Assembly (NCBI GenBank): GCA_021372515.1 | Contig: JAJFUG010000135.1 | Span: forward strand, 1 to 14,196 | Length of the DNA stretch: 14,196 bases | Direction of reading: 5' to 3' | Origin: a bacterium | GTDB taxonomy: Bacteria; Gemmatimonadota; Glassbacteria; GWA2-58-10 | Shown here: positions 1 through 6,740 of the stretch, one piece after another | Numbering within the stretch: position 1 is the first letter of the stretch | Layout of the letters: the number at the start of each line of letters is the position of its first letter | Program-made: the position numbers and the translations under genes | Notes under the pieces: model-generated | Databases searched by the model: none | The model's input: the letters and a program-made list of their open reading frames with translations, nothing else | Told to the model about the DNA's origin: nothing

Positions 1-405
1 CCCCGGGCCGAGGCCTGCCTGGAGCGGGTGGCCGCGCGGTTCAGCCGGGATGAGAAAGTGCAGAACAACCTGGGGGTGGTGCTGTTCTCGGCTGGAAAAA
101 CCGCCCGCGCCGAGGCGGCCTACCGCGCGGCCCTGGCCGCGGACAGCCTTTACGCCCCGGCCTGGAACAACCTGGGAAACCTTCTGGCCGCGGGAAACCA
201 TGCCGTCAAGGCCGAGGACTGCTACAGCCGTGCCCTGGCCCTGGACAGCCTCTACGCCCAGGCCGGGTTCAACCTGGGGATGCTCTGCCTGCGGGAATTG
301 AAACAGCCCGCGCGTGGACGGGAGCTTCTGAGCCACGCCCTGGCCCTCGACCCGCAGGCCGCCTGGGCCACCACCGCGCGCCAGGAGCTGGAGAAGACCC
401 GATGA
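1..405 (+). CDS. TPR-repeat protein, 3' end only
   Basis: The reading frame is open from the first base to a TGA at 403-405, so the 134 visible residues are the C-terminus of a longer protein; a GTG at 28 is in frame but need not be the start. It contains about three tetratricopeptide repeats, with signatures such as VQNNLGVVLFSAGKTARAE, APAWNNLGNLLA and AGFNLGMLCLRE, each followed by an AALAADSL or ALALDSLYA-type second helix. TPRs build protein-protein interaction scaffolds; no catalytic domain is visible in this part. The stop overlaps the start of the next gene (ATGA at 402-405), implying translational coupling. The repeats, especially the DSLYA..AWNNLG stretch, closely resemble the C-terminal TPRs of that next protein, so this may be the tail of a second sulfatase-fold/TPR protein. 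That last point is inference, because the upstream part is outside the window. Confidence 0.85.
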   Translation, partial: PRAEACLERVAARFSRDEKVQNNLGVVLFSAGKTARAEAAYRAALAADSLYAPAWNNLGNLLAAGNHAVKAEDCYSRALALDSLYAQAGFNLGMLCLRELKQPARGRELLSHALALDPQAAWATTARQELEKTR

Positions 406-2723
406 GAAAAAGCGGGAAAGCAGCCGTCTACGGTCTCATCCTGGCGGCCCTGACTGCCGCGCCCACCTGCTCGCGCGCCCCGCGGCTGAATGTCCTGCTG
501 GTCAGTTTCGACACCACGCGCGCCGACCGTCTGGGCTGCTACGGCGACAGCGCCGCGCGCACCCCTGTGCTCGACAGTCTGGCCGCAAATGGAGTGCGAT
601 TCGCCCGGGCCTACACCGCCGTGCCGATCACTCTGCCCACGCACGCCACGGTCCTGACCGGGCTGTACCCGCCCAGTCATGGAGTGCGTAACAACGGCAC
701 TTTCCGCCTGAGCGCCGCTGTGCCCACCCTGGCTGAATCGTTCCGCGCGGCGGGCTACGCCACCGCGGCTTTCACCGGCTCCTTTGTCCTGGACCACCGC
801 TACGGCCTGGACCGGGGGTTCGACCTCTATGACGACGATATGTACCATGGTGGGGGACGGGCCACCGGAATGATGGCCCAGCGTGAACGCCGGGCGGATA
901 TTGTGGCCGCGCGCGCCGGACAGTGGCTGAAAAAGAACTCCGGGCGGCCCTTTTTCCTGTTCGTCCATTTCTTCGACCCGCACCGCCCCTGGGAGGCCCC
1001 CGAGCCGTTCGCCGCGGCTGCGGCTGACCCCTACCGCGCCGAGATCGCCTGGACCGACCACTGCCTGGGCGGCCTTCTGGCCGCACTCGACAGCCTGGGC
1101 CTCGCCCGCAACACGCTGATGCTTATGTTCGGCGACCACGGCGAGGGACTGGGTGAGCATGGCGAGCAGACCCACAGCACGTTCCTCTACAACTCCACTG
1201 TGCACGTGCCGTTGATCCTGAGCCTGCCGGGGGTGGACTCGCTCCGGGCTCAGGTGATGGATACTCCGGTCAGCCTGGCGGATGTCGCCCCCACCCTGGC
1301 CGCGCTGGCCGGGGTCGAGCCGCCCGGTGGCTGCCAGGGCCAGGCCCTGGCCTCGGCGCAGGGGCTCATTCAGCCGCCCGCCAACCGCCCGCTGTACCTG
1401 GAATGCTGGTATCCGTGGTACTGCCACGGCTGGAGCCCGCTGGAGGGAGTGGTGCGCGGCGGACGCAAGTATGTCCGCGCCCCGCGGCCGGAGCTGTATA
1501 ATCTTGATACCGACCCGGCGGAGCTGGCCAACCTTGTTCCCGGCCCGCCCGCCGACTCCCTGGCCCGGGTGCTGGAGAACCTCAAGCACGCGCTCACTCC
1601 GCGTGAGGCTGCCACGAGGCCCGCCGCCGCGCCGGGCGCCGAGGAGAGCGCCGGACTGCGTGCCCTGGGCTATGTCGCCGGGCGCTCCGCCGCGCCGGAT
1701 GAGGACATTTCGCGCCTGCCCGACCCCAAGGACATGATCGTCAGCGTGCCGGGCTACATGCTGGGGGTGAGCTACCTGACCGACAGCCACCCGGAGCTGG
1801 CCGCGCGGGAATTCCGCGCCCTTCTGGCCGCCGACCCGGCCAACTGGTCGGCCTGGGAGTTCCTGGCCGAAAGCGAGCTGGCCCTGGGACATCCCGATTC
1901 CGCCCTGGCCGCGGCCCAGCAGGCGGTGCGCTCGCAGTCGCCCTCGGAGCGGGCTTTTTTCCTGCTGGGCAGCGCCGCCCTGGAGCTGGCCGACTCGGCC
2001 CGCGCACAGAAAGAGCTGGAGCGCGCCCTCACGCTCAACCCCGACTACGGCCCGGCCCTGGCCCTTCTCGCCCGCATTCACGACTCCGCCGGCCGCACGG
2101 AACAGGCCCTCGAATTCTACCATCGCGCCGAGGCCGCCCTGCCAGGCAACCCCGGCCTGCTGACCGACCTGGGAGCGCTGCTTATCCGGCTCGGCGACTA
2201 TGCACGTGCCCGCGCGACCCTTGAGCGGGCCACCGCGCTGGAGGGCGCCGGCTGGCGCGCCTGGTTCAACCTGGGGCTGGCCTGCCAGTTGGACAGTGAC
2301 AACGAAGCCGCGGTTCAAGCCTATGAACGGGCCACAGTACTGGAGGGCGTGCCAGCCGAGGCGTTCAACAACCTGGGGATAGCCTGCTATGAGCTGAAAC
2401 GCTACGAACAGTCCTGCCGGGCCTACGAGCGGGCCATCGGGCTGGACAGCCTCTACGCCGCGGCCTGGAACAACCTGGGCGGCTCGCGCGCCGCGCTGGG
2501 TCAGAATAAGGAAGCGGAGGCGGCCTACTGGCGCGCCCTGGCCCTCAAGCCGGACTACCCGGACGCCGCGCTAAACTACGGCCTTCTGCTGGCCGGGTCT
2601 CTGGAGCGGCCCGACTCGGCGCGGGTCCTTCTGCGACGGGCTTTGCGCGGCCTGGCCCCCGGCCCCCGCCGCGAGAGCGCCGCGGCCCTTCTGGAGCGCC
2701 TGGAAAAAACCTCCACCCGTTGA
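402..2723 (+). CDS. Exported sulfatase-fold hydrolase with C-terminal TPR domain
   Basis: This 773-residue protein starts with a basic residue cluster and hydrophobic stretch (residues about 7-20), then a Cys at 23 (AAPTCSR), so it is probably exported and perhaps a lipoprotein, although the lipobox is poor. Residues about 28-400 form an alkaline phosphatase/sulfatase-superfamily domain: LLVSFDTTR (D37, metal), ITLPTHATVLTG at 76-87, the HFFDPH stretch at 189-194, GDHGE with D245/H246, and H258. Residues about 450-760 are TPR repeats (for example AFNNLGIACYELKRYEQ and AAWNNLGGSRAALGQ). The position that carries the formylglycine Cys/Ser in true sulfatases is T77, with H81 where sulfatases have Arg, so the enzyme may act as a phosphodiesterase or phosphotransferase-type member rather than a formylglycine sulfatase. 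Substrate is unknown. It overlaps the preceding TPR gene by four bases. Confidence 0.88.
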   Translation: MRKSGKAAVYGLILAALTAAPTCSRAPRLNVLLVSFDTTRADRLGCYGDSAARTPVLDSLAANGVRFARAYTAVPITLPTHATVLTGLYPPSHGVRNNGTFRLSAAVPTLAESFRAAGYATAAFTGSFVLDHRYGLDRGFDLYDDDMYHGGGRATGMMAQRERRADIVAARAGQWLKKNSGRPFFLFVHFFDPHRPWEAPEPFAAAAADPYRAEIAWTDHCLGGLLAALDSLGLARNTLMLMFGDHGEGLGEHGEQTHSTFLYNSTVHVPLILSLPGVDSLRAQVMDTPVSLADVAPTLAALAGVEPPGGCQGQALASAQGLIQPPANRPLYLECWYPWYCHGWSPLEGVVRGGRKYVRAPRPELYNLDTDPAELANLVPGPPADSLARVLENLKHALTPREAATRPAAAPGAEESAGLRALGYVAGRSAAPDEDISRLPDPKDMIVSVPGYMLGVSYLTDSHPELAAREFRALLAADPANWSAWEFLAESELALGHPDSALAAAQQAVRSQSPSERAFFLLGSAALELADSARAQKELERALTLNPDYGPALALLARIHDSAGRTEQALEFYHRAEAALPGNPGLLTDLGALLIRLGDYARARATLERATALEGAGWRAWFNLGLACQLDSDNEAAVQAYERATVLEGVPAEAFNNLGIACYELKRYEQSCRAYERAIGLDSLYAAAWNNLGGSRAALGQNKEAEAAYWRALALKPDYPDAALNYGLLLAGSLERPDSARVLLRRALRGLAPGPRRESAAALLERLEKTSTR

Positions 2724-2813
2724 CAGCCACCGCGCCGGGCCTGATATTGGGGTGTAACCTCTGTGAGTCATTTTGGCTGAAAAGCTTGGTTATAGATCAG
2801 GAAAGGGTTCCAG

Positions 2814-3953
2814 ATGACCGATCAGATGGGACATCCCGGCGGCCATCCCCACTCCGCGCCGTTTAGCGGCAAGGGGCCGGACGCCCTGGGCAACCAGCTC
2901 CGCCTGGTGTTCTGGGAGACCACCGCCGGCTGCAACCTCAGTTGCCGTCATTGCCGGCGGGTGGATGTTTTCGGCAGCGGCCTCGCCCCGGGCGACATGC
3001 CCACGGAAAGCTGCCTGCGCCTGGTGGACTCGGTCGCCGTGTTCGCCAAGCCCATTCTTGTCCTGAGTGGCGGCGAGCCGCTCATCCGCCCGGACATCCT
3101 CGATATCGCCGCCCACGCCTCCGGCCGCGGCCTGCCCGTGGCCCTGGCCACCAACGGCACGATGGTGGACAAAGAGCTGGCCGGACGGATCGTGGCAGCC
3201 GGAGTTCGCCGGGTCTCGATCAGTTTCGATGGCTCCACAGCCGAGGTGCACGACTCTTTCCGCGGTCTGCCTGGCTCGTTCGAGGCCGCCCTGAAAGGCT
3301 TCCGCGCCCTCCGCGAGCTGGGCATGAGCATGCAGGTCAACTGCACCGTGGCCCGGCACAACGTGCATCAACTGGAGCAGATTGTCGCCCTGGCCCTGGA
3401 GAACGGGGCCGAGGCGCTGCACTTTTTCATGCTCGTGCCGGTGGGCTGCGGAGTGGAGCTTTCGCGCGAGATGCAGCTTCCGCCCGCGCAATATGAGGAA
3501 GTGCTCAACTGGATTTACGACAAGAGCGTGGAGTACCCGGCCCTTCAGCTCAAGGCCACCTGCGCGCCGCACTATTTCCGCATCGCCCTTCAGCGCGGCG
3601 GCGTGGAGGCCATGCGCGCCAAGGGCCACGGCCACGGGGCCATGCACAGCATGACCCGCGGCTGCCTGGCCGGCACGGCGGTCTGTTTCGTGAGCCACTC
3701 GGGCGAGGTGTTCCCCTGCGGCTACCTGCCCGTGGCCGCAGGGAACGTGTTGGCGACCCCGTTGGAGGAGATCTGGAACGAGTCGCATCTTTTTAAAGTG
3801 CTGCGCGACACGGGCAACCTCACGGGCAAATGCGGCCTCTGCGAGTACAAGACTGTCTGCATGGGCTGCCGGGCGCGCGCCTACGGCGAAAGCGGCGACT
3901 ACCTGGCCGAGGAGCCCTACTGCGAGTACGAGCCGAAACGGCTGCGGAAGTAA
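2814..3953 (+). CDS. ahbD: Radical SAM/SPASM protein, probable AhbD heme b synthase
   Basis: The 379-residue protein has the radical SAM cluster motif C40-x3-C44-x2-C47 (CNLSCRHC), a GGEP motif at 86-89 and the SISFDG strand at 135-140. The C-terminal half is a SPASM-type region with C284, C302, C340, C343, C349, C352 and C370, in the context EVFPCGYLPVAAGNV and KCGLCEYKTVCMGCRARA. KATCAPHYFRI (247-257) plus these signatures match what I recall of AhbD, which oxidatively decarboxylates Fe-coproporphyrin III to heme b in the siroheme-dependent pathway of anaerobes and archaea. NirJ and other peptide-modifying SPASM enzymes are alternatives. The N-terminus is His/Gly-rich (GHPGGHPHS), possibly metal binding. 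ATG 2814 has AGGAAAGG about 8 bases upstream. A TATAGA at 2791-2796 is a possible -10, but no convincing -35 accompanies it. No other heme genes lie in the window. Confidence 0.75.
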   Translation: MTDQMGHPGGHPHSAPFSGKGPDALGNQLRLVFWETTAGCNLSCRHCRRVDVFGSGLAPGDMPTESCLRLVDSVAVFAKPILVLSGGEPLIRPDILDIAAHASGRGLPVALATNGTMVDKELAGRIVAAGVRRVSISFDGSTAEVHDSFRGLPGSFEAALKGFRALRELGMSMQVNCTVARHNVHQLEQIVALALENGAEALHFFMLVPVGCGVELSREMQLPPAQYEEVLNWIYDKSVEYPALQLKATCAPHYFRIALQRGGVEAMRAKGHGHGAMHSMTRGCLAGTAVCFVSHSGEVFPCGYLPVAAGNVLATPLEEIWNESHLFKVLRDTGNLTGKCGLCEYKTVCMGCRARAYGESGDYLAEEPYCEYEPKRLRK

Positions 3954-4008
3954 AATATTTGCTTTCGTAAAAAAAATTCTCTTTTAAATTCCTATTGATA
4001 ATCCTTTG

Positions 4009-4014
4009 TATATT
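4009..4014 (+). promoter_or_regulatory. Possible -10 element of the HD-YwgA unit
   Basis: TATATT matches five of six positions of the TATAAT consensus and lies in an AT-rich leader about 33 bases before the GTG start. TG occurs immediately before it, but one base too close for a standard extended -10. No good -35 is found 16-18 bases upstream; TTGATA at 3995-4000 is too near. Transcription from here would begin close to 4020 and place the hairpin at 4025-4043 at the very 5' end of the message. This is weak evidence from sequence only. Confidence 0.25.
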
Positions 4015-4024
4015 TCCTACGCTT

Positions 4025-4043
4025 TTCCTCAAACGGTGAGGAA
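4025..4043 (+). promoter_or_regulatory. Hairpin covering the ribosome binding site of the HD gene
   Basis: TTCCTCA (4025-4031) and TGAGGAA (4037-4043) form a perfect 7-bp inverted repeat with the 5-base loop AACGG. The right arm contains the GAGGA Shine-Dalgarno sequence for GTG 4047, so in RNA the stem would hide it. It could damp translation of the HD enzyme, or in DNA form serve as an operator for a regulator. The inverted repeat is seen directly; its regulatory role is inferred. Confidence 0.5.
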
Positions 4044-4046
4044 TGT

Positions 4047-5420
4047 GTGGAAAAATTAAGAGAATTAAGGGATCCGATCCATGGCTTTATTAATCGCACG
4101 GAGCGCGAAGAAAGGATTATTGATACAGTCGTTTTCCAGAGATTAAGAGGAATTAAACAACTGGCCTTAGCTTCGCTGGTATATCCAGGTGCAATTCACA
4201 CGCGTTTTGAACATTCTTTGGGCGTGATGCATATTGCTGGATTATTGGCCGAACAGCTACTTGTTAATCATGAAAAAGTGGACTTAATAAGACTTGCCGG
4301 ACTTCTTCATGATATTGGGCATGGCCCCTTCTCCCACGTCTCAGAGGATATTTTAGATAAATATTTTGACCAATCAAAGATACAAGTCAAAGCAAAGGAA
4401 AAAATACATGAAAAACTAACTTGTGACATTATAGAGCAAAACAAAGAAATAAACGAATTGGTTGACAGACCTACTAAAAACAAAATCATTGGATTACTTG
4501 CAGGCACACAGGGAGAAATAATAGAGAAAAATATAATTTCAGGACCATTGGATGCTGATAAGCAGGATTATCTTCTAAGAGACAGCTATTTCTGTGGTGT
4601 CAAATATGGAATATTCGATTTAGAAAGACTTATAGGCACATTGACATCACATCACGATTCAACAGAACAATATTTAGCCGCCACTGAAGACGGAATTTAC
4701 GCAATAGAACAATTTGTTATAGCAAAATACCACATGACAACACAAGTCTATAGACACAAAATAAGACTTGTGACAGATGAGATGATTATTCGCGCCCTAG
4801 AGTTGGGAATCGAGAAGGACGGAATAGTTTGGTTAAATAATTTGTACCGATACGATGGCTCCGAACAATTCATCAACAACTATTTAGATTGGGACGATAG
4901 CCGTTTAAGCGTGGCTCTGCTTTTCCCAATGAACGGGAAACAAGGTTATGCTACTGATATTTTTTGGCGATTAAGAAACAGAAATCTATTTAAGCGCGTA
5001 TTTTCTAAAAACCTTAATGAAGTTGAGCCTGAACTGAGCTGGTCTCTATTTAAATTAAACCAGAAGAAGAAAAAATGCATTGAAGTCGAGGTGGCTGAAT
5101 ATCTATCATCAATGACCGGGCAAAAAGTAGATTGCAATCATGTAATTGTCAACTCGTTTGCATTTAAATCCGTGCGCGAACAATCTCGTAACAACGAGGG
5201 GTCAATTCTAATCCTCAAAGGAAGTGGACCCCAAAAATTCGAAGATGTATCCACCCTGTTTAGATCAATTAGCGAAAGCGAGAGCGATAAATTCTTACAA
5301 ATATATGCCCCCGTAGAATTTAATGACGATGCCGACAAAAGACGCAAGAAACAGAAATATAATCAAGACATCGAACAATTGATAATAAGGTGTTTGCATC
5401 CTACTAAGCCGGAGGAATAA
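4047..5420 (+). CDS. SAMHD1/YwfO-like HD-domain phosphohydrolase
   Basis: The 457-residue protein matches the COG1078-type HD phosphohydrolases that include B. subtilis YwfO and eukaryotic SAMHD1, enzymes that hydrolyse dNTPs to nucleosides and triphosphate. Opening signatures are RDPIHGFI (8-15), FQRLRGIKQLALASLVYPGA (30-49) and HTRFEHSLGV (51-60). The metal-binding HD set is intact: H56, H88-D89 (LLHDIGHGPFSH) and D171 in LDADKQDYLLRDS, aligning with SAMHD1 H167, H206/D207 and D311; R53 matches the catalytic Arg. The C-terminal 200 residues follow the family less obviously. Start is GTG 4047, with GAGGA at 4038-4042; no ATG is in frame back to the TAA at 3999. Its TAA ends one base before the next ATG, so the two are surely co-expressed. 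Low GC and AGA/ATA/TTA codons mark it as foreign. The dNTPase role is a family-based inference; substrate could differ. Confidence 0.9.
   Translation: MEKLRELRDPIHGFINRTEREERIIDTVVFQRLRGIKQLALASLVYPGAIHTRFEHSLGVMHIAGLLAEQLLVNHEKVDLIRLAGLLHDIGHGPFSHVSEDILDKYFDQSKIQVKAKEKIHEKLTCDIIEQNKEINELVDRPTKNKIIGLLAGTQGEIIEKNIISGPLDADKQDYLLRDSYFCGVKYGIFDLERLIGTLTSHHDSTEQYLAATEDGIYAIEQFVIAKYHMTTQVYRHKIRLVTDEMIIRALELGIEKDGIVWLNNLYRYDGSEQFINNYLDWDDSRLSVALLFPMNGKQGYATDIFWRLRNRNLFKRVFSKNLNEVEPELSWSLFKLNQKKKKCIEVEVAEYLSSMTGQKVDCNHVIVNSFAFKSVREQSRNNEGSILILKGSGPQKFEDVSTLFRSISESESDKFLQIYAPVEFNDDADKRRKKQKYNQDIEQLIIRCLHPTKPEE
5411..5415 (+). promoter_or_regulatory. Ribosome binding site of the YwgA-like gene
   Basis: GGAGG sits five bases before ATG 5421 and lies inside the last codons of the HD gene. 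This strong site, compared with the hairpin-covered GAGGA of the first gene, suggests that the small partner can be translated better than the enzyme from the same message, an arrangement also seen in antitoxin-toxin type pairs. That interpretation is inference. Confidence 0.7.
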
Positions 5421-5981
5421 ATGGACGCCGAAGAACTTGTTCTATTAATAATAAAAGAGAACGAAGGTTGTGTTCGTGGCAAGACGTTGTTGCAAAAAAA
5501 GGCGTACTTTGTAAACGAATTACTTCAAACGCAATTTGACTATAAGCCACATTATTACGGCCCATATTCAACCGAGATAGAAGGGGCGGTTTCTAATTTA
5601 AAAGCGCTTGGATTGTTACAAGAAAACGCCGTCGGATTTGGTTTAAACGGTGAAGGGTTTGAAATTAGAAGGTATGACTATATTCTAACAGGCGACGGAG
5701 AGAAAATCGTAAATCTTATCAAGGGAAACCTCGTAGAAGAATCAGAAAAAATATCAAAAGCGATTGAGTGTTTAAAAAGCGCAGGAGATAATGATGATTA
5801 TTTTAAGCTTTCGATAGCCGCAAAAACGCATTTCATCCTGACTAAAAGAGGCATTGACATTCAAAAAGAGGGTAAAGATGGTATTGTTAAAGCAGCACAT
5901 AACTTGGGTTGGGATATAAAACCAGAACTGGTTGACAATGCCGTCGAATTTTTATCCAAGCTGTATTCACTAAACAAATAG
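5421..5981 (+). CDS. YwgA-like small protein paired with HD enzyme
   Basis: This 186-residue soluble protein shows the pattern GKTLLQKKAYFVNELL (20-35) followed by YKPHYYGPYSTEIEGAVSNLKALGLL (41-66). That pattern is typical of YwgA-family proteins and is reminiscent of the Panacea/SocA (DUF4065) fold, a winged-helix-like alpha-rich domain with HxYGPYS. From memory ywgA lies near the HD gene ywfO in Bacillus subtilis, which supports a functional pair, but I could not check it. The C-terminal half (about 100-186) is helical and charged, with no catalytic motif that I recognise. It begins directly after the HD stop with GGAGG five bases upstream, and shares its low GC. Possible jobs are regulator, inhibitor/antitoxin or sensor for the HD enzyme. 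The protein's existence is well supported; its role is not. Confidence 0.8.
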   Translation: MDAEELVLLIIKENEGCVRGKTLLQKKAYFVNELLQTQFDYKPHYYGPYSTEIEGAVSNLKALGLLQENAVGFGLNGEGFEIRRYDYILTGDGEKIVNLIKGNLVEESEKISKAIECLKSAGDNDDYFKLSIAAKTHFILTKRGIDIQKEGKDGIVKAAHNLGWDIKPELVDNAVEFLSKLYSLNK

Positions 5982-5992
5982 AAAAGCCTCCC

Positions 5993-6547
5993 ATGCCCGG
6001 CCCCTTGATCCGCACCCTGCTCGCCCTGGCGGCCCGGCCCGCTTCCCTGGGCCGCAAGATCGTCTCCCTGGCTTTCGGCTCGGTATTATTCATCGTGGTC
6101 TTGCCGCTGCTCTTTTTCGCCCTGGGACGCGGCCTGCACCTGGAACGCCTGAGCGACAGTTGGCCCACCGCGCTCTACCGTGTCCCAGGCTGGCTCTTTT
6201 TGGCTGCCGGGGTGTGGCTGCTCGTGGCCGTGGTGCTCACCCAGTGGCGCTCCGGGGGCGGCACTCCCGCGCCCTGCGCCCCGACAGTCAAGCTCATCAC
6301 CTCGGGTCCCTACGCCCTCTGCCGCAACCCGATCCAGCTCGGGGCCATGCTTTACTACCTGGGCCTTCTGACCCTCGTCCAGTCGCCGGCGCTCGGCCTG
6401 CTGGTTTTCATCGCCGGGGCGGTGCTCGGCACGCTCTACCACCGGGGTGTGGAGGAGAAAGAGCTGGCGATTCGTTTCGGCCCGGCCTACCTGGAATATA
6501 AAAAAAGCACGCCCTATATCTTCCCCCGCCTGTTCCGCCGCCGCTGA
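5993..6547 (+). CDS. Isoprenylcysteine carboxyl methyltransferase-like membrane protein
   Basis: The 184-residue protein has about four hydrophobic segments (near 24-45, 65-83, 113-130 and 134-149) and the C-terminal signature of the ICMT/phospholipid methyltransferase (PEMT) superfamily: TSGPYALCRNPIQLGAMLYYLG (103-124) and EEKELAIRFGPAYLEYKKSTPYIFP (154-178). Members use S-adenosylmethionine inside the membrane; in bacteria their substrates are mostly unknown and may be lipids or thiols. ATG 5993 lies only 11 bases after the AT-rich island and has no recognisable Shine-Dalgarno (upstream bases are AAAAGCCTCCC), so it may have lost its original leader when the island arrived, or may rely on read-through translation from the island. 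Codon use is again GC-rich, like the other side of the window. Confidence 0.85.
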   Translation: MPGPLIRTLLALAARPASLGRKIVSLAFGSVLFIVVLPLLFFALGRGLHLERLSDSWPTALYRVPGWLFLAAGVWLLVAVVLTQWRSGGGTPAPCAPTVKLITSGPYALCRNPIQLGAMLYYLGLLTLVQSPALGLLVFIAGAVLGTLYHRGVEEKELAIRFGPAYLEYKKSTPYIFPRLFRRR

Positions 6548-6582
6548 GTCGGCGCACGGTTCCCGGCCCCCAGCCGCTGACG

Positions 6583-6624
6583 ACCCCAGTCTGGGGTGGA
6601 ATGTCTGAGAGAAATTCTCATTCC
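6583..6624 (+). terminator. Tandem hairpins downstream of the ICMT-like gene
   Basis: ACCCCA (6583-6588) pairs with TGGGGT (6592-6597) across a 3-base loop. Directly after, GGAA (6598-6601) plus TGAGA (6606-6610) pair with TCTCA (6616-6620) plus TTCC (6621-6624), leaving a 4-base bulge and a GAAAT loop. Neither stem is followed by a T run, so intrinsic termination is doubtful; they may protect the 3' end or stop transcription with help. In the rest of this gap, TTGCAT (6658-6663) and TATTTT (6682-6687) make a weak possible promoter for the next gene. Confidence 0.4.
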
Positions 6625-6740
6625 GGCCGCCCGCTCTTGACTTCGGCCCTGTATTTGTTGCATCTCAAATAAAGAAGCTGTTATTTTATCAGTCCTTGGG
6701 CGGCAACGGGCTTTTTCTCCCTTGGGGAGGAGGTGGCAGC

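Larger units (their letters stand above)
3954..5981. other. AT-rich genomic island (HD-YwgA cassette)
   Basis: Base composition changes abruptly directly after the radical SAM stop codon and returns to GC-rich just after the YwgA-like stop. Hand count of line 4381-4440 gives 17 G+C in 60, against 50 in 60 at 8221-8280. Codons such as ATA, AGA and TTA, almost absent from the neighbours, are frequent here. The segment holds one two-gene unit and its leader. I looked for direct repeats, an integrase, a transposase or a tRNA at the edges and saw none. The composition is direct evidence of different origin; horizontal transfer is the inference. Confidence 0.75.

Noticed and set aside
252-2318. 688-codon open frame on the minus strand opposite the sulfatase-fold gene
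   Set aside because: It mirrors the high-GC coding strand; the translation is low-complexity Gly/Gln/Arg/Val with no domain, whereas the + strand has intact motifs.
2790-3788. 332-codon minus-strand open frame opposite the radical SAM gene
   Set aside because: The + strand carries the full radical SAM and SPASM signatures; the antisense product is compositionally biased and lacks a ribosome binding site that I can see.
3940-6000. Direct repeats, attachment sites or an integrase at the AT-rich island's edges
   Set aside because: Reading both junctions showed no shared repeat, tRNA or recombinase; the mechanism of acquisition cannot be stated.
6637-6657. TTGACT followed by TATTTG as a promoter for the GPx gene
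   Set aside because: Only 9 bases separate the two, and nothing -10-like stands 16-18 bases after TTGACT.
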